A stretch of 10,107 nucleotides of DNA from Bacteroidota bacterium (GCA_030624545.1 JAUXJX010000032.1:1-10107), one strand, 5' to 3'. Positions 1 through 6,224 are shown, counted from the first letter of the stretch. Numbers and translations are program-made. Notes: generated from the sequence alone by a model not told the origin.

Positions 1-54
1 AAAGCCGTGAAAACCGGCGCCGGTATGGAAGTTGAGCTTGGAGGGGCTGAATAG
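1..54 (+). CDS. C-terminal tail of an unidentified protein (cut by window edge)
   Basis: Frame 1 is open from the first base and ends at a TAG at 52-54. It reads as a soluble-looking tail of 17 residues ending in GMEVELGGAE. The other two forward frames stop at once (TGA at 8-10 and TGA around 49-51). The base composition is coding-like and GC-rich, then becomes AT-rich directly after the stop. Too little is present to name a family. It could be a chance open frame, but the composition break at the stop favours a real gene end. Confidence 0.5.
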   Translation, partial: KAVKTGAGMEVELGGAE

Positions 55-381
55 ATTGATTCTCAAATGCAAACTAAAGGTTTTAGGCAAGATGAACAGG
101 ATAAATAGGATATAATAAATCGGGATCATCAAAAAATTAGTTGCGGGTTTTGATAGTAACTTTAATAGCCACGTCCTTTAAGGGCGTGGACCCAATGAGT
201 CCTGACGCTTGTTGGATTTTAACCCCATCTAGCTCTTGGTCAACAATCATTTGAGTTTAGTCCTCGATAGAGTCATAGGAGGACGAAATTTGGGTAATAA
301 TTTGAAATTCCTGCCAAACATTAAACAAAGCTCGAAAGACCCAATATCCATGCTAAACTTATATGTTGAATAGAGGTGACC
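55..381. other. Gene-poor spacer before the sialidase-like gene
   Basis: No convincing gene was found on either strand; the short reverse-strand open frames here have no recognisable protein character. The stretch is AT-rich. It holds a GGAT-rich degenerate segment at about 91-129 (GATGAACAGGATAAATAGGA and onward). It also has a hairpin at 169-189 and a 6-bp inverted repeat, GTCCTC at 260-265 against GAGGAC at 279-284. The promoter of the downstream gene should lie here, but no clear -35/-10 pair could be picked. Confidence 0.5.
169..189. repeat. Short hairpin CCACGTCC-TTTAA-GGGCGTGG
   Basis: An 8-bp stem (169-176 with 182-189, one T-G wobble at 174/184) closes a 5-nt loop. No T-run follows on either side, so it does not look like a rho-independent terminator. 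It resembles the small hairpin repeats scattered between genes in many environmental genomes. Whether it recurs cannot be tested within this window, which has a single copy. Confidence 0.5.
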
Positions 382-1971
382 GTGAACACCAAAATACTTA
401 TTGCTCTGTCTTGGTGTCTCGCCTGGCTTGCAGTTGCAGAACTTTTCGCACAACATCGAAATGTTTTGATTGGCACGAATAGAAATCCCAACGAGCCATG
501 TATTGCCATTGATCCTAATAATACCGACAGAATGGTCGCGGCAACAAATCTGAACAATTATTACTATTCTTCTGATGGAGGATCAACCTGGATGGCTGGC
601 CAGGCGGTTTCCTCTTACGGAGTTTGGGGCGATCCCGTGGTTGTGGTCGATACGGAAGGCTCTTTCTATTATTTCCATCTTTCCAATCCACCGTTGGGCA
701 ATTGGATTGACCGTATCGTTAGTCAGAAGTCAACGGATGGAGGCGCCACCTGGTCCGATGGAACATTTTTTGGACTCGTCCCGACCTCATCCGGAGCAAA
801 AGTCCAGGACAAAGAATGGGCTGTGGTTAACCAAAGTAATGACCATATCTATGTGACCTGGACACAATTTGATCGCTATGGCAGCCCTGATCCACAGGAC
901 AGTACCATTATTCGTTTTGCAAAATCCACGGACAAAGGCCAGACTTGGTCAGACCCGATAAGGATCAACCGGGTTGCCGGTGATGCTGTCGATAGCAGCA
1001 ATACGGTTGAAGGCGCAGTGCCTGCCATAGGTCCAAATGGCGAGATATATGTAGCGTGGGCAGGTCCGGTGGGCATTGTGTTTGACAAATCTGGTGACGG
1101 TGGTGAAACCTGGCTTGATGAGGATATTTTTATAGATGAATTGCCGGGCGGTTGGAATTTTGACATTCCCGGCATTTTCAGATGCAATGGATTTCCAGTG
1201 ACTGCATGCGATTTGAGTGACGGTCCTCATCGCGGCACCATCTACGTGAATTGGTCCGATCAGCGAAACGGTTTAGATGACACCGATATCTGGCTGGCGA
1301 AATCGACCGACGGCGGCGAGACATGGAGCGGGCCGATCCGGGTTAACGACGATGCAGCCGGCAGCCAGCAATTCTTAACCTGGATGACGATCGATCAGAC
1401 TAATGGCGCCCTGTACTTCGTATTTTACGATCGCAGAAACTACAACGACAACCGCACCGACGTTTTTATGGCCGTCTCCCGGGATGGCGGGGAGTCATTC
1501 ACCAATTTCAGAATAAGTGAGACGCCATTCTTGCCAAGAGAAGAAGTTTTCTTCGGCGACTATACTCACGTCGCCGCACACAACAATGTAGTCCGGCCGA
1601 TCTGGACAAGGCTGGATGATACAGAGCTTAGCATGTGGACGGCCATTGTTGATGTTGACAATATAACGAGCGTGGAGAATGACAAATGGCTGTTGCCGAA
1701 AAGTTACACCCTTAAACAGAATTTTCCGAATCCATTCGATGAACAGACTGTATTCTCTTTTAAGCTGCATAAACCTTCGACCATAAGCCTGATAATCTAT
1801 GATCTTCTCGGCAGAGAAGTCGCAACGGTCGTTGACAAAAGGTTCTATGGAATTGGCCAATATATTGAGAGTTTTAGACCTGGGGAATTGAATTTGCCAT
1901 CGGGAACTTATTACTATGTCTTGCGGAATAGTAGCGAAGAGATGACGAGAAAGATGATATATGTTCAATAG
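382..1971 (+). CDS. Secreted sialidase-like Asp-box beta-propeller with type IX sorting domain
   Basis: The protein has 529 residues counted from GTG 382. This start is preferred over the in-frame GTG at 376 because GAGG at 373-376 sits 5 nt before it; a TGA at 367-369 closes the frame upstream. A signal peptide is clear: MNTK, a hydrophobic core, and likely cleavage at LFA-Q near residue 23. The mature part carries six Asp-box (BNR) motifs: SSDGGSTW (63-70), STDGGATW (117-124), STDKGQTW (182-189), SGDGGETW (237-244), STDGGETW (308-315) and SRDGGESF (366-373). Their spacing of roughly 55-70 residues suits a six-bladed propeller. The last ~85 residues, from SYTLKQNFPNPF through YDLLGREV and SGTYYYVL to KMIYVQ, form a classic type IX secretion sorting domain, so the protein should be exported to the cell surface or medium. 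The FRIP/YRIP motif of GH33 sialidases was not seen, so glycosidase activity is doubtful; it may be a binding propeller or an enzyme of another specificity. It stands alone and converges on hppD. Confidence 0.88.
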   Translation: MNTKILIALSWCLAWLAVAELFAQHRNVLIGTNRNPNEPCIAIDPNNTDRMVAATNLNNYYYSSDGGSTWMAGQAVSSYGVWGDPVVVVDTEGSFYYFHLSNPPLGNWIDRIVSQKSTDGGATWSDGTFFGLVPTSSGAKVQDKEWAVVNQSNDHIYVTWTQFDRYGSPDPQDSTIIRFAKSTDKGQTWSDPIRINRVAGDAVDSSNTVEGAVPAIGPNGEIYVAWAGPVGIVFDKSGDGGETWLDEDIFIDELPGGWNFDIPGIFRCNGFPVTACDLSDGPHRGTIYVNWSDQRNGLDDTDIWLAKSTDGGETWSGPIRVNDDAAGSQQFLTWMTIDQTNGALYFVFYDRRNYNDNRTDVFMAVSRDGGESFTNFRISETPFLPREEVFFGDYTHVAAHNNVVRPIWTRLDDTELSMWTAIVDVDNITSVENDKWLLPKSYTLKQNFPNPFDEQTVFSFKLHKPSTISLIIYDLLGREVATVVDKRFYGIGQYIESFRPGELNLPSGTYYYVLRNSSEEMTRKMIYVQ

Positions 1972-1992
1972 GAGCAAAGCGTTAACCCGGAA

Positions 1993-2014
1993 GGAGGCCA
2001 CCGCCTCTCATTTT
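1993..2014 (+). terminator. Possible rho-independent terminator after the sialidase-like gene
   Basis: GGAGGC (1993-1998) pairs with GCCTCT (2003-2008), giving five Watson-Crick pairs plus one G-T pair around a CACC loop. It is followed by CATTTT at 2009-2014. It lies 21 nt after the stop codon. The stem is short and the T-run is only four, so it would be weak at best. Confidence 0.4.
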
Positions 2015-2123
2015 GAACGCAGTGTAACTACGAGAGACTCGTTATCACAAGTTCCATAGAATGACAGGAAAAAAGGACTTTTTGGGATAGCCCCAGGTCA
2101 GCGGCTAACGGCCGACGTGATTC

Positions 2124-2156
2124 CCTCTCCCTTGGGAGAGGATGTCACAAAGTGAC
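2124..2156. repeat. Tandem palindromes CCTCTCCC-TT-GGGAGAGG and GTCAC-AAA-GTGAC
   Basis: A perfect 8-bp stem (2124-2131 with 2134-2141) is followed directly by a perfect 5-bp stem (2144-2148 with 2152-2156), then TGGGTGAAAAAAAA. The arrangement (CTCTCCC palindrome, TGTCAC...GTGAC, GGGTGA) recalls a short intergenic repeat type that I know from many bacterial genomes. It lies between two convergent genes. Seen from hppD, the T-run comes before the hairpins rather than after, so this is not a normal terminator for that gene. Confidence 0.6.
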
Positions 2157-2194
2157 TGGGTGAAAAAAAACGATCCCCGAGACCCGAATCTTGT

Positions 2195-3331
2195 CTACAG
2201 ATTTCCCCTCCTCTGCTGCTCGATCTCTATACTCTCAAACAGCGCCTTGAAATTGCCGACACCAAAACCCTGTGATCCCCGTCTTTGAATGATCTCGAGG
2301 AAGAGGGTAGGCCGGTCCTGAATCGGTCTGGTGAAAATCTGCAGCAGATAGCCTTCGTCATCGCGGTCGGCTAGAATGCCCAAATCAGCGATGTCGTCAT
2401 AGCTTTCTTTTATCTTACCGATCCGATCGGGCAGCGCTTCATAGTAGGACATGGGCACACGCAGGAACTCGAGGCCCCGGTTCTGTAGTTCCCGTGTCGT
2501 GCTGATGATGTCACCGCTCAGCAGGGCGATGTGCTGCACGCCCGGCCCATTGTTGTAGTTGAGGTATTCTTCGATTTGGCTTTTTTTCTTACCTTCGGCA
2601 GGTTCATTTATTGGAAACTTCATCCGTCCCGACCCATTCGACATCACTTTACTCATGAGGGCGGAGTATTCGGTATGGATCACTTTGTCGTCGAAGTGTA
2701 ATATCTGCCGGAAACCGAGCACCTTGTGAAACCAGTCAACCCAATAATTCATCTTGCCGAGCTCCACGTTACCCACGATGTGGTCGATGCCCACCAATCC
2801 AGTAGAGGCTACTGCAGGATCATCCTGCAGCGATTGATAACCCGGCATGAAAGGGCCGTCGTAATTCTTTCGCTCCACAAACCGGATCAAAGTCTCTCCG
2901 TAACATTGGATGGCGGCGGTGCGCAAGGGGCCATTTTCATCCCGAATCTCTGCCGGTGCCTCGACTGCGACTCCGCCGCGAGCGGTCGTTTCCCGCCAGG
3001 CCTCATCCACATCATCAACGGTCATAGCGATCGTTTTCACACCGTCCCCATGGATCATGGTATGGGCAGCCATCGGGTGGTGAGGACCGTAGGGCGTATT
3101 CAATGCGAAGCGGATGTTATTCTGCTCTACCACCCAGCTCGCGTGGCTTCGATTCCCCGTTTCCAACCCGCTGTAGCCGACCGGTTTGAAGCCAAGGTTT
3201 TTCCAGAACACGGTTGCCTGCTTGGCGTTTCCAAGCCAAAACTCCAGATGGTCGATTGAATTGAGTTTAAGAAAATCTCCTTCTTGTTCGATTGACCGGT
3301 TGTCCTTGTGCACTTCAACTGCTTTGTCCAT
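2195..3331 (-). CDS. hppD: 4-hydroxyphenylpyruvate dioxygenase (HPPD)
   Basis: A 378-residue non-heme iron dioxygenase that converts 4-hydroxyphenylpyruvate, O2 to homogentisate and CO2, the second step of tyrosine catabolism in the cytoplasm. It has two vicinal-oxygen-chelate halves, about 22-155 and 180-360. The 2-His-1-Glu iron site is visible as H184 (IDHIVGN), H267 (GVQHIAL) and E346 (TLFLEIIQRRG). Other family signatures are NNGPGVQH, DDEGYLLQIFT and the C-terminal GFGVGNFKALFESIE. That tail and the intact iron site favour HPPD over the related hydroxymandelate synthase. Length is normal for the family. The ATG at 3331 has a GAGG eight bases upstream on its own strand. The gene faces the dehydrogenase across a divergent spacer and converges on the sialidase-like gene. 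The next pathway genes, homogentisate dioxygenase and fumarylacetoacetase, are not in the window. Confidence 0.96.
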   Translation of the reverse strand: MDKAVEVHKDNRSIEQEGDFLKLNSIDHLEFWLGNAKQATVFWKNLGFKPVGYSGLETGNRSHASWVVEQNNIRFALNTPYGPHHPMAAHTMIHGDGVKTIAMTVDDVDEAWRETTARGGVAVEAPAEIRDENGPLRTAAIQCYGETLIRFVERKNYDGPFMPGYQSLQDDPAVASTGLVGIDHIVGNVELGKMNYWVDWFHKVLGFRQILHFDDKVIHTEYSALMSKVMSNGSGRMKFPINEPAEGKKKSQIEEYLNYNNGPGVQHIALLSGDIISTTRELQNRGLEFLRVPMSYYEALPDRIGKIKESYDDIADLGILADRDDEGYLLQIFTRPIQDRPTLFLEIIQRRGSQGFGVGNFKALFESIEIEQQRRGNL

Positions 3332-3341
3332 TCTCGTTACC

Positions 3342-3479
3342 TCAGTCTCTAATTGCTGAAATCTTTAATCCAACAGTAGGTCCGCCGCTCATTTCTCCAA
3401 ATTCCATAACGGCATCATCGTGCGACGCGCGAAAGCTGACGAATATTTTCAACAATATAAAAAATACATATGACTTTGA
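3342..3479 (-). pseudogene. Possible remnant or small open frame just upstream of hppD
   Basis: On the hppD strand a frame is open from after a TAG (3480-3482) to a TGA at 3342-3344. That TGA overlaps the GAGG ribosome site of hppD. The last residues read MEFGEMSGGPTVGLKISAIR and then D, with ordinary codon choice and a composition richer in GC than the AT-rich DNA preceding it. The only ATG in frame (3405-3407) has no Shine-Dalgarno sequence. It may be the decayed 3' end of a gene that once preceded hppD in an operon, a short leader peptide, or chance. No family was recognised. Confidence 0.22.
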
Positions 3480-3508
3480 CTAATTATATTAAGTAAACAT
3501 TCAAAAGG

Positions 3509-3544
3509 TCCTGCGTTCTGGAACGCCACGAGGCAGGATTCCTG
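3509..3544. repeat. Overlapping palindromes in the divergent spacer
   Basis: Three dyads interlock here. GCGTTC (3513-3518) faces GAACGC (3521-3526). TCCTGC (3509-3514) faces GCAGGA (3533-3538). CAGGA (3534-3538) faces TCCTG (3540-3544). The overlap means only some can form at once. It could be a repeat element or a set of protein binding sites; the sequence alone does not decide. Confidence 0.4.
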
Positions 3545-3564
3545 TCGTTGTAGTCATTTATCTT

Positions 3565-3598
3565 CACAAGATTGCCACAACGATAAAAACATCTTGTG
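3565..3598. promoter_or_regulatory. 8-bp inverted repeat CACAAGAT ... ATCTTGTG
   Basis: CACAAGAT at 3565-3572 and its exact reverse complement at 3591-3598 are separated by 18 nt. The half-sites lie about two and a half helical turns apart, about 100 nt before the dehydrogenase start. It could be an operator for a dimeric regulator. An 8-bp match at this spacing in a 360-nt region can also occur by chance. Confidence 0.28.
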
Positions 3599-3599
3599 T

Positions 3600-3650
3600 A
3601 AGACTTGGATAAGCCTTAATATAGCGGGGAGAAATTCCCCGGAAAGTCTT
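3600..3650 (+). promoter_or_regulatory. Nested stem-loop in the dehydrogenase leader
   Basis: The inner stem is CGGGGA (3625-3630) with TCCCCG (3636-3641) around GAAAT. The outer arms, AAGACTT (3600-3606) and AAGTCTT (3644-3650), are exact reverse complements. Together they form a two-tier structure ending 45 nt before the ATG. There is no T-run, so it is not a plain terminator. It may be a leader RNA structure or a protein-binding dyad. Confidence 0.35.
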
Positions 3651-3694
3651 TGTCGCATCAAGTTCTTCACCATAATCTCTTTGGTAGCATCGTC

Positions 3695-4747
3695 ATGAAA
3701 GCACTCACATTTCACGGAAAGCAGACGGTCCATTACGAATCTGTTCCCGATCCCGAGATTATATCACCCCTGGATGCCATCGTGCAAGTCAACCGCGCCG
3801 GCATCTGCGGTTCAGATTTACATCCCTACCATGAGCGCGAAAAGGGCCTCGATCATGGCACGGTTATGGGACATGAGCTGGTAGGAGAGATTGTCGAAAC
3901 AGGGCAGGAGGTCAGACGATTTAAGAAGGGTGATGAGATCTTGAGTCCCTTCAGCAACAATTGCGGTCGATGTTTCTATTGCCAACGGGGACTTACGTGC
4001 CGCTGCATTTACGGCCATTGCTATGGTTGGGTGCAGGAAGGAAAAGGACTGCAAGGCGTCCAGGCTGAGTTTGTCCGCGTGCCCCTGGCAGATTCGACCC
4101 TGGTTGCCAGGCCGGAGAACGTCACTCCCGAGGAGGGTCTTCTGCTGGCTGATATTCTTCCGACAGGCTATTTCTGTGCGGATATGGCAGATATCAGGCC
4201 GGACGGCGTTTATGCAGTCGTGGGCTGTGGCCCGGTTGGATTGATGGCCATAGTCGGTGCGTTTGAGCACGGCGCCGAAGTCGTCTACGCCATCGATTCG
4301 ATTCCGGAGCGTTTGTCACATGCGCAAAAATTTGGCGCCATCCCGATCGATTTCAAATCGGGCGATCCTGTTTCGGTTATTCGAGATGCCACCGATGGCC
4401 GCGGCACCGATGCGGTTTTAGAGGTCGTGGGAAACGAATCAGCTGGCCGGCTGGCAGCCGATCTCGTCCGTCCATGCGGCATAATCTCAGCGGCCGGCTT
4501 TCATACTGAGGAGCATATCGCCTTTTCCCCGATGGAAGCCTACGACAAGAACCTTACGTTCAAGGCTGGCCGCTGTCCGGCAAGGTATTATATGGAACGT
4601 CTCATACCCATGGTGCAACAGAGAAAATATGATTTGACTTCGATCATTTCCCACCGGATGCCTTTGAGTGAAGGCGTCATAGCCTATGACATTTTCGACA
4701 AGAAGCTAGAGGCATGCACGAAGGTTGTTCTGCAACCCGGCAGTTGA
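3695..4747 (+). CDS. Zinc-dependent medium-chain alcohol dehydrogenase, formaldehyde-dehydrogenase-like subgroup
   Basis: A 350-residue cytoplasmic NAD(P)-dependent oxidoreductase of the zinc MDR family. The ATG at 3695 gives the usual MKALTFHG start. The frame is open further to a TTG at 3650, but those 15 residues do not resemble the family. Ribosome-site evidence is weak (GGTAG seven bases upstream). Catalytic zinc ligands are C38 (GICGSDLH), H60-E61 (GHELVGE) and probably D153 (LADILPTG). Structural zinc cysteines are C90, C93, C96 and C104, in the standard x2, x2, x7 spacing. The Rossmann fold has G177-x-G179-xx-G182, with an acidic residue, D201, at the end of the second strand, which favours NAD over NADP. 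The overall pattern resembles formaldehyde dehydrogenase-like or threonine dehydrogenase-like members. The substrate cannot be read from sequence. It is divergent from hppD and is followed by a repeat-filled 263-nt gap. Confidence 0.92.
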   Translation: MKALTFHGKQTVHYESVPDPEIISPLDAIVQVNRAGICGSDLHPYHEREKGLDHGTVMGHELVGEIVETGQEVRRFKKGDEILSPFSNNCGRCFYCQRGLTCRCIYGHCYGWVQEGKGLQGVQAEFVRVPLADSTLVARPENVTPEEGLLLADILPTGYFCADMADIRPDGVYAVVGCGPVGLMAIVGAFEHGAEVVYAIDSIPERLSHAQKFGAIPIDFKSGDPVSVIRDATDGRGTDAVLEVVGNESAGRLAADLVRPCGIISAAGFHTEEHIAFSPMEAYDKNLTFKAGRCPARYYMERLIPMVQQRKYDLTSIISHRMPLSEGVIAYDIFDKKLEACTKVVLQPGS

Positions 4748-4752
4748 TCAGA

Positions 4753-4882
4753 TTTACAGGATTAAAGGATCTGCATGATCAATTACATCGAGATTTTTGG
4801 GGACAGTGATGGCCAGGTTGAGTGAGGTGTGGGAGTAAACAAGTCTGAACCAGGATTCACCGGATTAAAGGATCTGCATGAT
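4753..4882. repeat. Two direct copies of a GGATTAAAGGATCTGCATGAT repeat
   Basis: Copy 1 (4753-4779) and copy 2 (4856-4882) match at 25 of 27 positions. The last 21 bases (4759-4779 and 4862-4882) are identical. They are 103 nt apart in the gap after the dehydrogenase stop. The GGATTAA-type wording resembles interspersed intergenic repeats seen in many environmental bacteria. No gene lies between them. Confidence 0.75.
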
Positions 4883-4952
4883 TAATCAATTCTTCTGAAA
4901 ATCAATCTTATGTTTGCCTTATGATAATCAAGTCCATACACAGGAATAATGA

Positions 4953-4992
4953 AATCAAGTTAATCCGTTAATCGTTTAAATCATGATTCAGA
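4953..4992. repeat. Diverged inverted copy of the GGATTAA-type repeat
   Basis: The reverse complement of this stretch begins TCTGAATCATGATT and continues through GATTAACGGATTAAC. Laid against 4844-4883, it matches at about 29 of 40 positions without gaps. It therefore forms the right arm of a large imperfect inverted repeat with the second direct copy. It ends 8 nt before the ribosome site of the next gene. Confidence 0.5.
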
Positions 4993-5000
4993 CAGTTTTC

Positions 5001-5013
5001 AGGAGACAACATC
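5001..5013 (+). promoter_or_regulatory. Strong ribosome site followed by an ATC codon
   Basis: AGGAG at 5001-5005 is followed by ACAAC and then ATC at 5011-5013, the normal spacing for a start codon. No ATG, GTG or TTG is in frame between the upstream TGA (4984-4986) and GTG 5080. The site therefore argues that the downstream PLP-enzyme gene begins at this ATC, or that an original ATG was mutated or misread. Confidence 0.55.
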
Positions 5014-6141
5014 AATACACCTAGAATCACAAAGCCCACCCTGCTTCTTGATCAACAACGTGCCCTGAAAAACATCGAAGTGATGGCGCAAAAGGCACGC
5101 AGAAATGGGGTTCGGTTCCGGCCGCATTTTAAGACGCATCAATCTGCTCGGATTGGCGAATGGTATAGAGAATTCGGTGTTGAGGCTATCACGGTCTCGT
5201 CCGTTTCGATGGCGACCTACTTTGCCGAGCATGGCTGGGATGACATCACGATAGCGTTTCCGGTGAACCTGCTTGAGATCGATGAAATCAATAAGCTTGC
5301 CGGCCGAATAAAACTGAATCTGCTGGTCGAATCCATAAAAGCTGCAAGATTTCTGGCTGGTAATCTTCAAGCTGAAGTCCAGGCTTGGATCAAAATCGAT
5401 GTGGGGTATCATAGAACCGGAATTCCAAACGATGATTTTGAAGCGATCCAATCGCTTTGTGTGGAAACTTGGAAATCTCCTCTGCTCAGGTTTCAAGGCA
5501 TACTGACGCATGCGGGACATACTTATGAAGCTAAATCGAAAGATGAAATTGAGTTCATTTATCGAAGTTCCGTGGCCAAACTAAATAATATCCGGGAGCG
5601 ACTTTATTCCGCCAATTTTGAAAATATGGAAATTTCGGTAGGAGATACGCCGGCCTGCAGCATCGTTCACGATCTTGGTGATGTCGATGAGATCCGGCCC
5701 GGAAATTTTATCTTTTGCGATGTCATGCAGCTTGGTATCGGCTCGTGTTCCGAAGACCAGATAGCCACCTCTGTTGCGTGTCCCGTGGTGGCGAAGCATC
5801 GAGAGAGAAATGAGATTCTGCTGTATGGCGGGGCAATCCATTTTTCCAAAGATTACGTACTGGACGATGGCACCAAGATTTATGGCAAGATCAGCCTGTT
5901 GGGAAAGAATGGCTGGGGACCCATTGTGGAGAATACCTATCTCGCCAAAATCTCACAAGAACATGGTACGGTCAAAACAAATGACCATTTTTTTGACAGG
6001 GTAAACATCGGTGACATTCTTGTAGTTTTGCCGGTCCACTCCTGTCTGACTGCCAATTTGATGGGTAAATATATGACGCTGGGTGGTGAAATGATATCCA
6101 TGATGCGCTATACTTCTAAATACAAAACAAACCACGGATGA
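5011..6141 (+). CDS. Fold-type III PLP enzyme, D-serine dehydratase / D-threonine aldolase-like
   Basis: The full frame gives 376 residues from ATC 5011. A call from GTG 5080 or ATG 5083 would drop the conserved first strand (KPTLLLDQQ, residues 8-16) and helix. The alanine-racemase-like barrel holds the predicted PLP lysine K41 in RPHFKTHQ. The C-terminal beta domain carries H343-x-C345 (PVHSC), matching the His/Cys zinc site known from eukaryotic-type D-serine dehydratase; D-threonine aldolases are reported to use His and Asp. These enzymes split D-serine to pyruvate and ammonia, or D-threonine-type beta-hydroxy amino acids to glycine and an aldehyde. Other motifs in order are TVSSVSMATYFAEHGWDDI, IKIDVGYHRTGI, GILTHAGHTY, SVGDTPACS and EIRPGNFIFCD. 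The final residues TNHG and the stop come from an intergenic palindrome. It is cytoplasmic, probably co-directional with the amidohydrolase 83 nt downstream. The exact substrate is uncertain. Confidence 0.85.
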   Translation: MNTPRITKPTLLLDQQRALKNIEVMAQKARRNGVRFRPHFKTHQSARIGEWYREFGVEAITVSSVSMATYFAEHGWDDITIAFPVNLLEIDEINKLAGRIKLNLLVESIKAARFLAGNLQAEVQAWIKIDVGYHRTGIPNDDFEAIQSLCVETWKSPLLRFQGILTHAGHTYEAKSKDEIEFIYRSSVAKLNNIRERLYSANFENMEISVGDTPACSIVHDLGDVDEIRPGNFIFCDVMQLGIGSCSEDQIATSVACPVVAKHRERNEILLYGGAIHFSKDYVLDDGTKIYGKISLLGKNGWGPIVENTYLAKISQEHGTVKTNDHFFDRVNIGDILVVLPVHSCLTANLMGKYMTLGGEMISMMRYTSKYKTNHG

Positions 6142-6205
6142 CACGGATTATCACTGATGAAAAGATGTCTAATAACTATCTGTGGTTATCCGTGCAATCC
6201 GTGGT
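6131..6205. repeat. ACCACGGAT palindromic repeat overlapping a stop codon
   Basis: The left arm (6131-6158) and the reverse complement of the right arm (6178-6205) match at about 23 of 28 positions, with the outer 18 matching at 16. The loop is 19 nt. The left arm supplies the last codons and TGA (6139-6141) of the PLP-enzyme gene. The right arm ends 7 nt before TAGGAGG, the ribosome site of the amidohydrolase. No T-run follows, so it is better seen as a REP-like element that may stabilise or process the messenger than as a terminator. Confidence 0.7.
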
Positions 6206-6224
6206 CAAATTTTAGGAGGCATCT

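Larger units (their letters stand above)
3332..3694. promoter_or_regulatory. Divergent hppD / dehydrogenase control region
   Basis: This spacer must hold the promoters of two genes read in opposite directions. Its middle (about 3440-3505) is strongly AT-rich, which suits promoters, but no unambiguous -35/-10 pair stands out. One weak forward candidate is TTGACT near 3476. To the right is a dense set of dyads: nested palindromes at 3509-3544, an 8-bp inverted repeat at 3565-3598, and a stacked stem-loop at 3600-3650. These could be operators or 5' leader structure of the dehydrogenase messenger. Confidence 0.45.

Noticed and set aside
1495..2001. 168-codon reverse open frame over the end of the sialidase-like gene
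   Set aside because: It is antisense to the sorting domain, whose motifs are unmistakable on the forward strand.
2144..2170. Terminator for hppD
   Set aside because: On the hppD strand the T-run precedes the hairpins, the reverse of the order needed for intrinsic termination.
2726..3259. 177-codon forward open frame opposite hppD
   Set aside because: It lies wholly antisense to a well-supported dioxygenase gene with intact iron ligands and shows no domain of its own.
3565..3598. Rex (redox regulator) binding site
   Set aside because: The CACAA/TTGTG half-sites are in the wrong order and too far apart for the TTGTGAA-N3-TTCACAA layout.
3650..3694. Upstream TTG start for the alcohol dehydrogenase
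   Set aside because: The added residues are unlike the family, which begins at MKAL, and the codon lies at the foot of a stem-loop without a well-placed ribosome site.
4753..4882. CRISPR array
   Set aside because: There are only two direct copies with one 82-nt gap between them, no regular spacers, and no cas genes.
4983..5024. Short frame from ATG 4983 (MIQTVFRRQHQYT) before the PLP enzyme
   Set aside because: It is in another frame, has no ribosome site, and its ATG belongs to the inverted repeat copy. It does not explain the conserved N-terminus, which is in the ATC 5011 frame.
4999..5520. 173-codon reverse open frame over the PLP-enzyme start
   Set aside because: The forward frame carries the PLP lysine motif and strand one of the barrel in the same DNA; the reverse frame has no recognisable features.
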